Shown: piece by piece, positions 8,440 to 15,918 of the stretch
Layout: each line of letters opens with the position of its first letter
Position numbering within the stretch: position 1 is the stretch's first letter
Assembly: GCF_007833165.1 (NCBI RefSeq)
Contig: NZ_VOBQ01000002.1
Coordinates: 124,001 to 188,000 of the forward strand
DNA: 64,000 nucleotides
Source: Caenimonas sedimenti
GTDB taxonomy: Bacteria > Pseudomonadota > Gammaproteobacteria > Burkholderiales > Burkholderiaceae_C
Reading direction: 5' to 3'
Notes under the pieces: generated by a model
What the model was told of the DNA's origin: nothing
The model's input: the letters and a program-made list of their open reading frames with translations, nothing else
Database searches by the model: none
Made by a program: the position numbers and the translations under genes

Positions 8440-10173
8440 ATGGAAAAGCACCCCAGAACCGACGCCTATGCGTCCTTGCACGCCGGCTTCCGCTGGCAGG
8501 TGCCGGCCCAATTCAACATCGCCGAGGTGTGCAGCGCCCGGTGGGCGCGCCAGGCGGACGCCAAGACCCGCGTCGCCATCCGCGCGCACGGGGCCACCGG
8601 CGCGGAGGCCACGCTGACGTTCGCCCAGCTGCAGCGCGAAGCCAACGTCATGAGCCATCTGCTCCTGCGGCTGGGCGTGCAGCGGGGCGACCGCGTCGCC
8701 ATCGTCATGCCGCAGCGCTTCGAGACGGCCATCGCGTACATGGCGGTGCTGCAGATGGGCGCGGTGGCCATGCCGCTGTCGATGCTGTTCGGGCCGGAGG
8801 CGCTGGAGTACCGCCTGCAGGACAGCGAAGCGGTGGTGGCGATCAGCGACGAGAGCTCCATCGCCAACCTGCTGCAGGCGCGCGCGCAATGCCCGCTGCT
8901 GCGCACGGTGGTGGGTGTGGCCGGCGCCGCGGCCTCGGCGGACGTCGGCTGGGAAGCCGAGCGCGCCAGCCTGGCGACCGAATTCGCCGCGGTGGCCACG
9001 CGGGCGGACGAGGGCGCGATCCTCATCTACACCAGCGGCACGACCGGCCCGCCCAAGGGCGCGCTGATCCCGCATCGCGCGATGATCGGCAACCTGCCGG
9101 GCTTCGTCTGCAGCCAGAACTGGTTCGGTTTCGACGGCCGCAGGAACGACAAGTCGGATGCCGTGTTCTGGTCGCCGGCCGACTGGGCCTGGACGGGCGG
9201 CCTGATGGACGCCTTGCTGCCGTCGCTGTATTTCGGCCGGCCCATCGTGGCGTACAACGGGCGCTTCAGCCCCGAGCTGGCCTTCAACCTGATGCAGGAC
9301 CAGGGGGTGACGCACACCTTCCTGTTCCCCACCGCGCTGAAGGCCATGATGAAGGCCTACCCAGAGCCGCGCCGCCAGTTCTCGCTGAAGCTGCAGGGAA
9401 TGATGAGCGCGGGCGAGGCCGTCGGCGACGCCGTGTTCGCCTATTGCCGGCGCCAGCTCGGCGTGACCGTCAACGAGATGTTCGGCCAGACGGAAATCAA
9501 CTACGTGGTGGGGAACTGCGCGCGCCACTGGCCGGCGCGGCCGGGCAGCATGGGCCGGCCGTACCCCGGGCACCGGGTCGCGGTGATCGACGACGAGGGC
9601 AAGGAATGCGCCGACGGCGTGCCGGGCGACGTCGCCGTGAACCGCTACGACGTCCATGGCAACCCCGACCCGATCTTCTTCCTGGGCTATTGGAAGAACC
9701 CAGGAGCGACCGAGCGCAAGTTCACCGGCGACTGGTGCCGCACCGGCGACCTGGCGACGCGCGATGCCGACGGCTACCTCTGGTACCAGGGCCGCGCCGA
9801 CGACGTCTTCAAGGCTGCCGGCTACCGCATCGGCCCCAGCGAGATCGAGAACTGCCTGGTGAAGCATCCGGCCGTGATCAACGCCGCCGTGGTCCCCAAG
9901 CCCGACGCGGAGCGGGGCGCCCTGGTGAAGGCGTACGTGGTGCTGGCGCCGCAGGCGGCCGAGGCCCGGGCCGGTGCCGCCCCGGGCGGCGCGCAGTACG
10001 ACGCGGAACTCATCGCCGAATTGCAGCTGCACGTGAAGGGCAAGCTGGCGCCCTACGAATACCCGAAAGAGATCGAGTTCATCGAGGCCTTGCCGATGAC
10101 GACCACGGGCAAGGTGCAGCGGCGGGTGCTGCGGCTGCAGGAAGAGGAAAGGGCGCGGAGCGCCGCGCGTTGA
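8440..10173 (+). CDS. AMP-binding acyl-CoA synthetase
   Basis: 577 residues starting MEKHPRTDAY. The adenylate-forming P-loop TSGTTGPPKG is near residue 200. The motif FGQTEINYV and the hinge/C-terminal motifs YLWYQGRADDVFKAAGYRIG and TTTGKVQRR are all present, including the catalytic C-terminal lysine. It activates a carboxylic acid to its CoA thioester through an acyl-adenylate. The family is shared by acetyl-, propionyl- and medium-chain synthetases and the substrate is not resolved. Its stop codon overlaps the predicted -35 box of the next gene. Confidence 0.94.
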   Translation: MEKHPRTDAYASLHAGFRWQVPAQFNIAEVCSARWARQADAKTRVAIRAHGATGAEATLTFAQLQREANVMSHLLLRLGVQRGDRVAIVMPQRFETAIAYMAVLQMGAVAMPLSMLFGPEALEYRLQDSEAVVAISDESSIANLLQARAQCPLLRTVVGVAGAAASADVGWEAERASLATEFAAVATRADEGAILIYTSGTTGPPKGALIPHRAMIGNLPGFVCSQNWFGFDGRRNDKSDAVFWSPADWAWTGGLMDALLPSLYFGRPIVAYNGRFSPELAFNLMQDQGVTHTFLFPTALKAMMKAYPEPRRQFSLKLQGMMSAGEAVGDAVFAYCRRQLGVTVNEMFGQTEINYVVGNCARHWPARPGSMGRPYPGHRVAVIDDEGKECADGVPGDVAVNRYDVHGNPDPIFFLGYWKNPGATERKFTGDWCRTGDLATRDADGYLWYQGRADDVFKAAGYRIGPSEIENCLVKHPAVINAAVVPKPDAERGALVKAYVVLAPQAAEARAGAAPGGAQYDAELIAELQLHVKGKLAPYEYPKEIEFIEALPMTTTGKVQRRVLRLQEEERARSAAR

Positions 10174-10203
10174 ACTTCCGGGCGCCCCCGGTATCATCCC
10201 TGG
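10170..10203 (+). promoter_or_regulatory. Promoter of chromosomal metal cassette (predicted leaderless)
   Basis: TTGAAC (10170-10175), a 16-bp spacer, TATCAT (10192-10197), then only 6 bases to the GTG start at 10204, so the transcript should begin at or next to the start codon. The same boxes, the same spacer length and the same 6-base gap recur before the island copy (50849-50816), and part of the spacer matches too. No Shine-Dalgarno sequence is visible. Confidence 0.75.
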
Positions 10204-10560
10204 GTGCGCCGCCTCGTCATCGTCCTCATGCTCGCCCTGTTGCCCCTGCGCATGTGGGCGGCCGAGGGCATGCTGAACGGCATGGCGCTGGCCGGGCTGG
10301 CCTCGCCGGAGGCCCAGGCCGCGTCCATGCCGGCCGACTGCCCGATGCTCGCAGCGGCAGGCCACCAGGCGCCCCAGCCGGGCGACAAGGCCGGCGACGT
10401 CATCGTCACCTGCCTCTCGTGCCAGCTGTGCGCCGCCATGGCCACGGCGCCCGCCTTCGCGCTGGATGCTGCGTGCGAACACTTGCGGCCCGCGCCGGCG
10501 CCGGCGCGACACTTTGTCAGCGCGCATCCGCTGCTCGACCACAAACCTCCGATCTCCTGA
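10204..10560 (+). CDS. Small secreted Cys-containing protein, cassette copy A
   Basis: 118 residues from a GTG start. N-terminal signal sequence RLVIVLMLALLPLRMWAAEG, then a spacer with CPM, and a conserved C-L-S-C-Q-L-C motif near residue 70; it ends PPIS. The island paralogue at 50462-50815 shares the signal sequence, DCPM, C-x-x-C-x-L-C and the PPIS end. No named family is recognised. Inferred role: periplasmic metal binding or sensing. First gene of the five-gene cassette. Confidence 0.8.
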   Translation: MRRLVIVLMLALLPLRMWAAEGMLNGMALAGLASPEAQAASMPADCPMLAAAGHQAPQPGDKAGDVIVTCLSCQLCAAMATAPAFALDAACEHLRPAPAPARHFVSAHPLLDHKPPIS

Positions 10561-10638
10561 GCCTTTCCCTCGCTTGACGCCGCGCGTGCGCGCGGCATTG
10601 GATTGGCCGAGCCCTCGGGCTCGCAAATGGAGATTCCC

Positions 10639-10923
10639 ATGAAGAAATGGTTGTGGGCCGCCGCGCTTTGCTGCGCGACCGCCGCGGGGGCGAAAGCGCC
10701 GGAATGGGTGCGCGCCGAAGTCGTGAAGGCGGAGCCGGAGCGTGCGCGCGTCGTGCTCAAGCACGAACGGATCAAGAGCATCGGCATGGAAGCGATGACG
10801 ATGCCGTTCAAGGTGGCGAAGGGCGTCGAACTGGCGCGCTTCAAGCCGGGCGACAAGGTGCGTTTCACCTTCGTCCAGCGAGACGATCACCTGATGGTCG
10901 ACGTCCTGGAGCCGGCGAAATGA
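10639..10923 (+). CDS. CusF-like periplasmic copper-binding protein, copy A
   Basis: 94 residues with a signal peptide (through ~residue 18) and a CusF-type OB-fold domain. The ligand stretch HERIKSIGMEAMTMPFKV aligns with the CusF copper site: the histidine and the two methionines of MTM are kept, but the tryptophan that caps Cu(I) in CusF is replaced by methionine. The start at 10639 is preceded by GGAG and gives a clean signal peptide. The stop overlaps the next start (ATGA). The island paralogue is exactly the same length. Confidence 0.88.
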   Translation: MKKWLWAAALCCATAAGAKAPEWVRAEVVKAEPERARVVLKHERIKSIGMEAMTMPFKVAKGVELARFKPGDKVRFTFVQRDDHLMVDVLEPAK

Positions 10924-11570
10924 GGCGGCTCTGGACGTCGGCCGCCATCGCCTGCGCCGCGGCCCTGTGTTCGCTGCCCGCCGCCGCCGGCCCGATGGGC
11001 TTCAAGGACAGCTGGATGGCGATGGGGGACTTCGGCCCGAACTGGCGCGAGTTCTTCGCCAACTACGCAATCACCGCGCGCGATGCGGTCGGGCCGTCGG
11101 CGACTTACATGCGCAGCGACGACAAGCTGCGCACGCGCGAGATCGCGGAGCTGTCGTACACGCGCCTCCTGAAGCGCTGGAACCTGCCGGAGGCCCAGGC
11201 GAACGTCTGGTTCCTGGGTGGACTGGGCGCGGTGCGCGGCAATGATTTCGCGGGGACGCGCACCATCGCCACGCCGGGCCTGCAGGTCGACTACGAGACC
11301 ACGCGCATCTACGTTTCGGCGGCCGCCAGGCTCTACCGCGCGGAAGGGCTGAAGCATGACTACGGCTCCGTCCGGGCCGGCTTCTCGTTCTACGAGGCCG
11401 ACTACGACGAGGTGCAGCCCTGGCTGATCGTCGAGGCGCGCCGCATGAAGGGACTTTCGGAACGTACCGAGATCACGCCCATGCTGCGCCTGATCCAGAA
11501 CCGCTATTTCGTGGAACTCGGGGTCAACAACATGTCCCAGGTCCGCGCCAATTTCATGTACATCTTTTAA
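10920..11570 (+). CDS. Unnamed outer-membrane-like protein of metal cassette, copy A
   Basis: 216 residues: signal peptide to about residue 22 (PAAAGP), then a domain beginning PMGFKDSWMAMGD with alternating hydrophobic/polar stretches and a terminal phenylalanine (FMYIF), the pattern of an outer-membrane beta-barrel. I recognise no named family. Aligned by eye with the island copy, the mature part has no gaps over about 193 residues and about 76% identity, so it is under strong constraint. Starts by ATGA overlap with the CusF-like gene. Confidence 0.85.
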   Translation: MRRLWTSAAIACAAALCSLPAAAGPMGFKDSWMAMGDFGPNWREFFANYAITARDAVGPSATYMRSDDKLRTREIAELSYTRLLKRWNLPEAQANVWFLGGLGAVRGNDFAGTRTIATPGLQVDYETTRIYVSAAARLYRAEGLKHDYGSVRAGFSFYEADYDEVQPWLIVEARRMKGLSERTEITPMLRLIQNRYFVELGVNNMSQVRANFMYIF

Positions 11571-11581
11571 GGAACACGACC

Positions 11582-11908
11582 ATGAACAAGACCCTCATCG
11601 CCCTGGCTTTCGGCCTCGCCACGCTGCCCGCCTTCTCCGCCACGACGCTGCGCGCCACCGTGAACGGCATGGTCTGCGCCTTCTGCGCCCAGGGCATCGA
11701 GAAGCGCATTGCCAAAATGGACGCGACCAAGGCGGTCTTCGTCGACCTGAAGAACAAGACCGTCGCCATCGAAGCCAAGGAGGGCAAGGCGCTCGACCAG
11801 AAGGCGATCGCCGCGGAAATCGCGGACGCGGGCTATGACGTCGTGAAGATGGAGCCGACGACGCAGTCAGTCGCCGAGATCAAGGCACAGCTGAAGGCGA
11901 AGAAATGA
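11582..11908 (+). CDS. Periplasmic HMA-domain (MerP-like) protein, copy A
   Basis: 108 residues: signal peptide (MNKTLIALAFGLATLPAFSA), then a heavy-metal-associated fold with the metal-binding loop GMVCAFCAQGIEK (CxxC) and the usual beta-alpha-beta ending DAGYDVVKMEP. A charged tail follows. It resembles mercury-type periplasmic carriers, which pass metal to a membrane partner; here the partner would be the next gene, whose start overlaps by ATGA. Which metal is carried is not shown by sequence. Confidence 0.88.
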   Translation: MNKTLIALAFGLATLPAFSATTLRATVNGMVCAFCAQGIEKRIAKMDATKAVFVDLKNKTVAIEAKEGKALDQKAIAAEIADAGYDVVKMEPTTQSVAEIKAQLKAKK

Positions 11909-12300
11909 GTGGTGATGGCCTCGCCGAATCGCGCGGCAGCCTGTGGAGCGCGGTGGCCAGCCTGTTCGCCAGCTCGGGCACGCTGGTCTGCTGCGCCATT
12001 CCGGCGCTATTGGTCGCGCTGGGGGCGGGGGCCGCGCTGTCGTCCCTGGTCTCGGTATTTCCGCAGGTCGTCTGGCTGAGCGAACACAAGGAAGAGCTCT
12101 TCCTTGTTGCGGGCTTGATGATGGCGGTGGCCGGCTGGCTGCAATGGCGCGCCCGCAATGCGCCGTGTCCTGTCGATCCTGCATTGCGCAGTGCCTGCCT
12201 TCGAACGCGGACGGCCTCGCGCCGGGTCTACCTCGGCAGCGTCGCGCTCTACCTGGTCGGCGGCTGGTTCGCGTTCGTGCAGCCCTGGCTGGGGACCTGA
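11905..12300 (+). CDS. MerT/MerC-like small membrane transporter, copy A
   Basis: 131 residues with three or four membrane helices. The first helix contains the paired cysteines SGTLVCCAIPALLVALGAG, as in MerT-type mercury importers; a second Cys pair-like region is CPVD...ACLRTR near residues 90-100. The stretch SVFPQVVWLSEHKE is identical in the island copy. It probably takes metal from the HMA protein encoded just upstream. Uptake versus export, and the metal, are unknown. Confidence 0.83.
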   Translation: MSGDGLAESRGSLWSAVASLFASSGTLVCCAIPALLVALGAGAALSSLVSVFPQVVWLSEHKEELFLVAGLMMAVAGWLQWRARNAPCPVDPALRSACLRTRTASRRVYLGSVALYLVGGWFAFVQPWLGT

Positions 12301-12307
12301 CGCCGCC

Positions 12308-12332
12308 GCGGCGAGTCCCCTAGACTCGCCGC
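12308..12332 (+). other. 10-bp hairpin abutting the dedA start codon
   Basis: GCGGCGAGTC, loop CCCTA, GACTCGCCGC: a perfect 10-bp stem ending at the base before the dedA ATG. There is no T-run, so it is a poor intrinsic terminator for the cassette. No Shine-Dalgarno is visible in front of dedA. It may limit dedA translation or protect an mRNA end. Confidence 0.6.
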
Positions 12333-12929
12333 ATGACTGAATGGATCGTCGGCTTCATTGAAGAATACGGATACGCGGCCGTCGCCCTGCTGATGCTGGC
12401 GGAGAACGTGTTCCCGCCCGTTCCTTCCGAGCTCATCATGCCGTTCGCGGGTTTTGCCGCCTCGGGCGGTGAGCTGAATCCCTGGCTGGTCGCCATCGCG
12501 GGCACCGCGGGTTCAGTGGCTGGCGCACTGTTCTGGTACGCGATCGGCCGCTGGGTGGGCCAGGAGCGCTTCACGGGCTTCGTCGAACGCCATGGCCGCT
12601 GGCTCACGCTCTCGGTCGCCGACGTGACGAAGGCGCAGAAGTGGTTCGACGCGCACGGCCATGCCGCCGTGTTCTTCGGCCGCCTGCTGCCGGCGGTGCG
12701 GACGCTGATCTCCGTGCCCGCCGGCATCGGCGGCATGAGCATGGGCCGCTTCCTGCTGTGGTCCGCCGCCGGTTCACTCGTGTGGAGCGGGGCGCTGACC
12801 TACGTGGGTTTCCAGCTCGGCAACCGGTACGAAGCCGCGGCCGGCCTCATCGACTGGATCAGCAAGGGCATCCTGAGCGGGATCGTGGTGTGGTACCTGT
12901 GGCGCGTCGTGCGCGGCAGGCGTCAGTAG
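12333..12929 (+). CDS. DedA-family membrane protein
   Basis: 198-residue integral membrane protein of the DedA/SNARE-associated family, implicated in flipping undecaprenyl phosphate or phospholipids and in membrane homeostasis. Visible hallmarks are ENVFPPVPSELIMPFAGF near residue 24, GRWVGQERF, and FFGRLLPAVRTLISVPAG near residue 112 with the conserved arginine. Its 3' end overlaps the convergent glycosylase gene by 7 bases. Confidence 0.93.
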   Translation: MTEWIVGFIEEYGYAAVALLMLAENVFPPVPSELIMPFAGFAASGGELNPWLVAIAGTAGSVAGALFWYAIGRWVGQERFTGFVERHGRWLTLSVADVTKAQKWFDAHGHAAVFFGRLLPAVRTLISVPAGIGGMSMGRFLLWSAAGSLVWSGALTYVGFQLGNRYEAAAGLIDWISKGILSGIVVWYLWRVVRGRRQ

Positions 12930-13654
12930 CGCACCTGGCAGTTCTCGCAGAAGAAGCTGCGCCGGTTGGTGCGCCCGAGGTGCGCCTTGACGAATGGGAT
13001 GTTGCAGCGGGGGCAGGTCCGCTTCGTGTGCGCGAGCCAGTGCTTCTTCAGCACGAAGGCCTTCTTCCACTCGTAGAAGTCGAAGCTGTAATGGCGTGCC
13101 TCGGCCACCAGTTCGCGCAGCTTCGGCGCCGGCAACGCGCCGACGGTGGAAAGCGGATGCACCCGGATGCGGAACAGCACCTCGTTCTTGATGATGTTGC
13201 CGACGCCCGCGAAGATGTCCTGGTCCAGCAGGGCGTCGCAGGCCAGCATGTCCGGGACCGAGCGCAGCCGCTTGCGCGCCAGCGCCGGGTCCCAGTGCGG
13301 GGACATCACGTCGGCCCACCAGTCGTACACCAGGTCCAGCGGCTCCTCGATGAAGCGCACCGAGCAGGCGTAGAAGTTCAGCTCGCCGGGTTCGAAATGC
13401 AGCGCCAGCCGTGGCACCGCCCAGGACTTGTTCTCGTTGATGCGGTAGCTGCCGAACAGCATGAAGTGCACCCGCAAGGTGAAGTCCGGCAGTTCGACGA
13501 GGAAGTGCTTGCCCCAGCTGCGCAGCGCCTCGATGCGCTGGCCGGCCAGGCGCTCCTTCTCGATGGTGGTGTTGCCGTCGACGCGCGCGATCGTGCGGCC
13601 GGCGAAGCCGCTCGCCTGTTCCTTGAGGATGACGATGGAGGGTCCCTCGGGCAT
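12923..13654 (-). CDS. Fpg/Nei-family DNA glycosylase (endonuclease VIII-like)
   Basis: 243 residues starting MPEGPSIVILKE; the start at 13654 is chosen because Pro2/Glu3 are the catalytic residues of this family once Met is removed. The helix-two-turn-helix QDIFAGVGNIIKNEVLF lies near residue 138 and a C-terminal zinc finger (CPRC...CENC) near residue 215. It excises oxidised bases and nicks DNA by beta-elimination. Fpg and Nei subtypes cannot be fully separated here; the sequence looks closer to Nei-like proteins. Confidence 0.92.
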   Translation of the reverse strand: MPEGPSIVILKEQASGFAGRTIARVDGNTTIEKERLAGQRIEALRSWGKHFLVELPDFTLRVHFMLFGSYRINENKSWAVPRLALHFEPGELNFYACSVRFIEEPLDLVYDWWADVMSPHWDPALARKRLRSVPDMLACDALLDQDIFAGVGNIIKNEVLFRIRVHPLSTVGALPAPKLRELVAEARHYSFDFYEWKKAFVLKKHWLAHTKRTCPRCNIPFVKAHLGRTNRRSFFCENCQVRY

Positions 13655-13698
13655 GGGTAAGATGCTGCACTCCATTCCCTTCCCACCGCTGTAGGACC

Positions 13699-14760
13699 AT
13701 GCAACTCGTTTCCCTCGGCCAGAGCGACCTGCGCGTCACCCCCATCTGCCTGGGCACCATGACATTCGGTGAACAGGTCAGCGAAGCGGACGCCTTCGCC
13801 ATCATGGACCGTGCCGTCGAGCGCGGTGTCAACTTCATGGACACGGCCGAGATGTATTCGGTGCCGGCCCGTGCGGAGACCTACGGCGCGACCGAAACCA
13901 TCATGGGCAACTGGTTCGCGGCCCGCCCCGGCATGCGGCAGAAGGTCGTGCTGGCCACCAAGGTGGCGGGTCCGTCGCGCGGCATGGACTGGGTGCGCGA
14001 AGACCCCGGCATGCGGGCCGAGGACATCATCGCTTCGTGCGAGAAATCGCTGAAGCGCCTGAAGACGGACGTCATCGACCTCTACCAGATCCACTGGCCC
14101 GAGCGCTCGGTCCCGGCGTTCGGCCAGATCTACTACAACCCGGCGAACGAGCGCAGCAAGACCACCATCCACGAGCAGCTGCAGGCGATGCAGGCGCTGG
14201 TGCGGCGGGGCTTGGTGCGCCACATCGGGCTGTCGAACGAGACGCCGTACGGCGTGCATGAATTCGTCCGGCTCGCCGAGCAGCATGGCCTGCCGCGCAT
14301 CGCGACCGTGCAGAACGTCTTCTGCCTGATCAGCCGCGGGCTGGAGAACGGGCTCGACGAAACGATGCACCGGCTGGGTGTGTCGCTGATCCCTTATTCG
14401 CCGCTGGGCTTCGGCCTCTTGACCGGCAAGTACGACGAGCACGCACCCGGCGACCCGGGCGCGCCGCAGGACGCCCGCATCGCGAAGTTCGAGTCCGTCC
14501 GCAAGCAGCGCTGGGGGCGGCCCGAGGCGCTGGTGGCGGCGCGCCGCTACAACGCCCTGGCGAAGAAGTACGGCCTGACGCCGACGAAGATGGCCCTGGC
14601 GTGGTGCTACACACGCTGGCAGGTCGCCAGCACCATCATCGGCGTGACCTCGGTCGCGCAGCTCGATGAGGATGTGGACGCCTGGGGCACGACGCTGCCG
14701 GCGGAACTGCTGGCGGAGATCGACAAGGTCCGCTGGGAGCTGCGCGACCCTGCCGCCTGA
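13699..14760 (+). CDS. Aldo/keto reductase, Tas-type
   Basis: 353-residue NADP(H)-dependent oxidoreductase with a TIM-barrel fold. The motif FMDTAEMYSVP near residue 46 supplies catalytic Asp and Tyr, a lysine follows in LATKVAGP, and DLYQIHWPERSV carries the histidine. Its length and the DTAEMY/HWPER pattern match the Tas subgroup. Substrate unknown. The start is 44 bp from the divergent glycosylase start. Confidence 0.93.
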   Translation: MQLVSLGQSDLRVTPICLGTMTFGEQVSEADAFAIMDRAVERGVNFMDTAEMYSVPARAETYGATETIMGNWFAARPGMRQKVVLATKVAGPSRGMDWVREDPGMRAEDIIASCEKSLKRLKTDVIDLYQIHWPERSVPAFGQIYYNPANERSKTTIHEQLQAMQALVRRGLVRHIGLSNETPYGVHEFVRLAEQHGLPRIATVQNVFCLISRGLENGLDETMHRLGVSLIPYSPLGFGLLTGKYDEHAPGDPGAPQDARIAKFESVRKQRWGRPEALVAARRYNALAKKYGLTPTKMALAWCYTRWQVASTIIGVTSVAQLDEDVDAWGTTLPAELLAEIDKVRWELRDPAA

Positions 14761-14762
14761 GG

Positions 14763-15263
14763 GTGGATCGCGTGGCGAAGAAGGACCACGTCAGCGAGAC
14801 CCCCGCCACGGCGATGCTCAAGGCGGCCGGCGTCGCTTTCACCGAGCACCCGTACGAATACCTGGAACACGGCGGGGCGCAGCACAGCGCCGAGGTGCTG
14901 GGCTTCGACCCTTTCACCGTGGTCAAGACGCTGGTGATGGAGGATGAGAAGGCGCGGCCGTTGCTGGTGCTGATGCACGGCAACCGCACGGTCTCCACCA
15001 AGAACCTGGCGCGCCAGCTCGGCGTGAAGTCGGTGGCGCCGTGCAAGCCGGAGGTGGCGAACCGCCACAGTGGCTACCTGGTGGGCGGCACCTCCCCCTT
15101 CGGGACGCGCAAGGCGATGCCGGTGTACATCGAGGAGACCATCCTGGCGCTGCCGCGCATCTGCATCAATGGGGGGCGGCGCGGCTACCTGGTGGGAATC
15201 GATCCGGAGGTCTGCGTGCGGCTGCTGGGGGCCAAGCCGGTGCAGTGCGCGCTGGCGGAGTGA
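14763..15263 (+). CDS. ybaK: Cys-tRNA(Pro)/Cys-tRNA(Cys) deacylase, YbaK-type
   Basis: 166 residues from GTG at 14763 (a second GTG at 14772 is also possible). Belongs to the YbaK/EbsC trans-editing family, which hydrolyses Cys-tRNA(Pro). Visible features are VVKTLVMED, the GGTSPFGTRKAMPVY loop and GGRRGYLVGIDP. It follows the aldo/keto reductase after 2 bases and is probably co-transcribed with it. Confidence 0.92.
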   Translation: MDRVAKKDHVSETPATAMLKAAGVAFTEHPYEYLEHGGAQHSAEVLGFDPFTVVKTLVMEDEKARPLLVLMHGNRTVSTKNLARQLGVKSVAPCKPEVANRHSGYLVGGTSPFGTRKAMPVYIEETILALPRICINGGRRGYLVGIDPEVCVRLLGAKPVQCALAE

Positions 15264-15276
15264 CAGAATAGCGGCC

Positions 15277-15906
15277 GTGCTCTCCCTCGCCCCTTTCCTC
15301 GCCACGCTCGCCGCCTACCTCGTGGGCTCGCTCGCCTTCGCCGTCATCGTCAGCCGCGTGATGGGCCTGAACGACCCGCGCACCTTCGGCAGCAAGAACC
15401 CCGGCGCCACCAACGTGCTGCGTTCGGGCAGCAAGCCGGCGGCGGTGATCACGCTGCTGCTCGACGCCATGAAGGGGTTCGTGCCGGTGCTGCTGGTGCG
15501 CCAGTACGGCAAGGACTACGGGCTGGAAGACGGCACGGTGGCGATGGTGGCGCTGGCGGCCTTCCTCGGCCACCTGTACCCGGTGTTCTTCCGCTTCCAG
15601 GGCGGCAAGGGCGTGGCCACGTTCATCGGCGCGGTGTTCGGCATCCACTGGCTGCTGGGCATCGCGACCGGCCTCACCTGGCTGATCATCGCGTTCTTCT
15701 TCCGCTATTCGTCGCTGGCCTCGCTGGTCGCGGCCTTGTTCGCGCCGGTGTACTTCCTGATGGGCGACCGCATCCAGTGGTATGCCGAGAAGCCGGTCGT
15801 GGCCGCGCTGTTCGCGATGGCGGGGCTGCTGGCCTGGCGGCATCGCGAGAACATCCAGCGGCTGATGCGGGGCAACGAGTCGAAGCTGGGCGCGAAGAAG
15901 GGGTAG
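15277..15906 (+). CDS. plsY: Glycerol-3-phosphate acyltransferase PlsY
   Basis: 209-residue membrane enzyme that transfers acyl groups from acyl-phosphate to glycerol-3-phosphate, the first step of phospholipid synthesis. The signature loops GSKNPGATNVLR (residues ~42-53), FLGHLYPVFFRFQGGKGVAT and the C-terminal WRHRENIQRL are all present with five membrane helices. GTG at 15277 is chosen as it gives the canonical N-terminal helix right after the upstream stop. Confidence 0.95.
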   Translation: MLSLAPFLATLAAYLVGSLAFAVIVSRVMGLNDPRTFGSKNPGATNVLRSGSKPAAVITLLLDAMKGFVPVLLVRQYGKDYGLEDGTVAMVALAAFLGHLYPVFFRFQGGKGVATFIGAVFGIHWLLGIATGLTWLIIAFFFRYSSLASLVAALFAPVYFLMGDRIQWYAEKPVVAALFAMAGLLAWRHRENIQRLMRGNESKLGAKKG

Positions 15907-15918
15907 GCCGGAGCGCCG

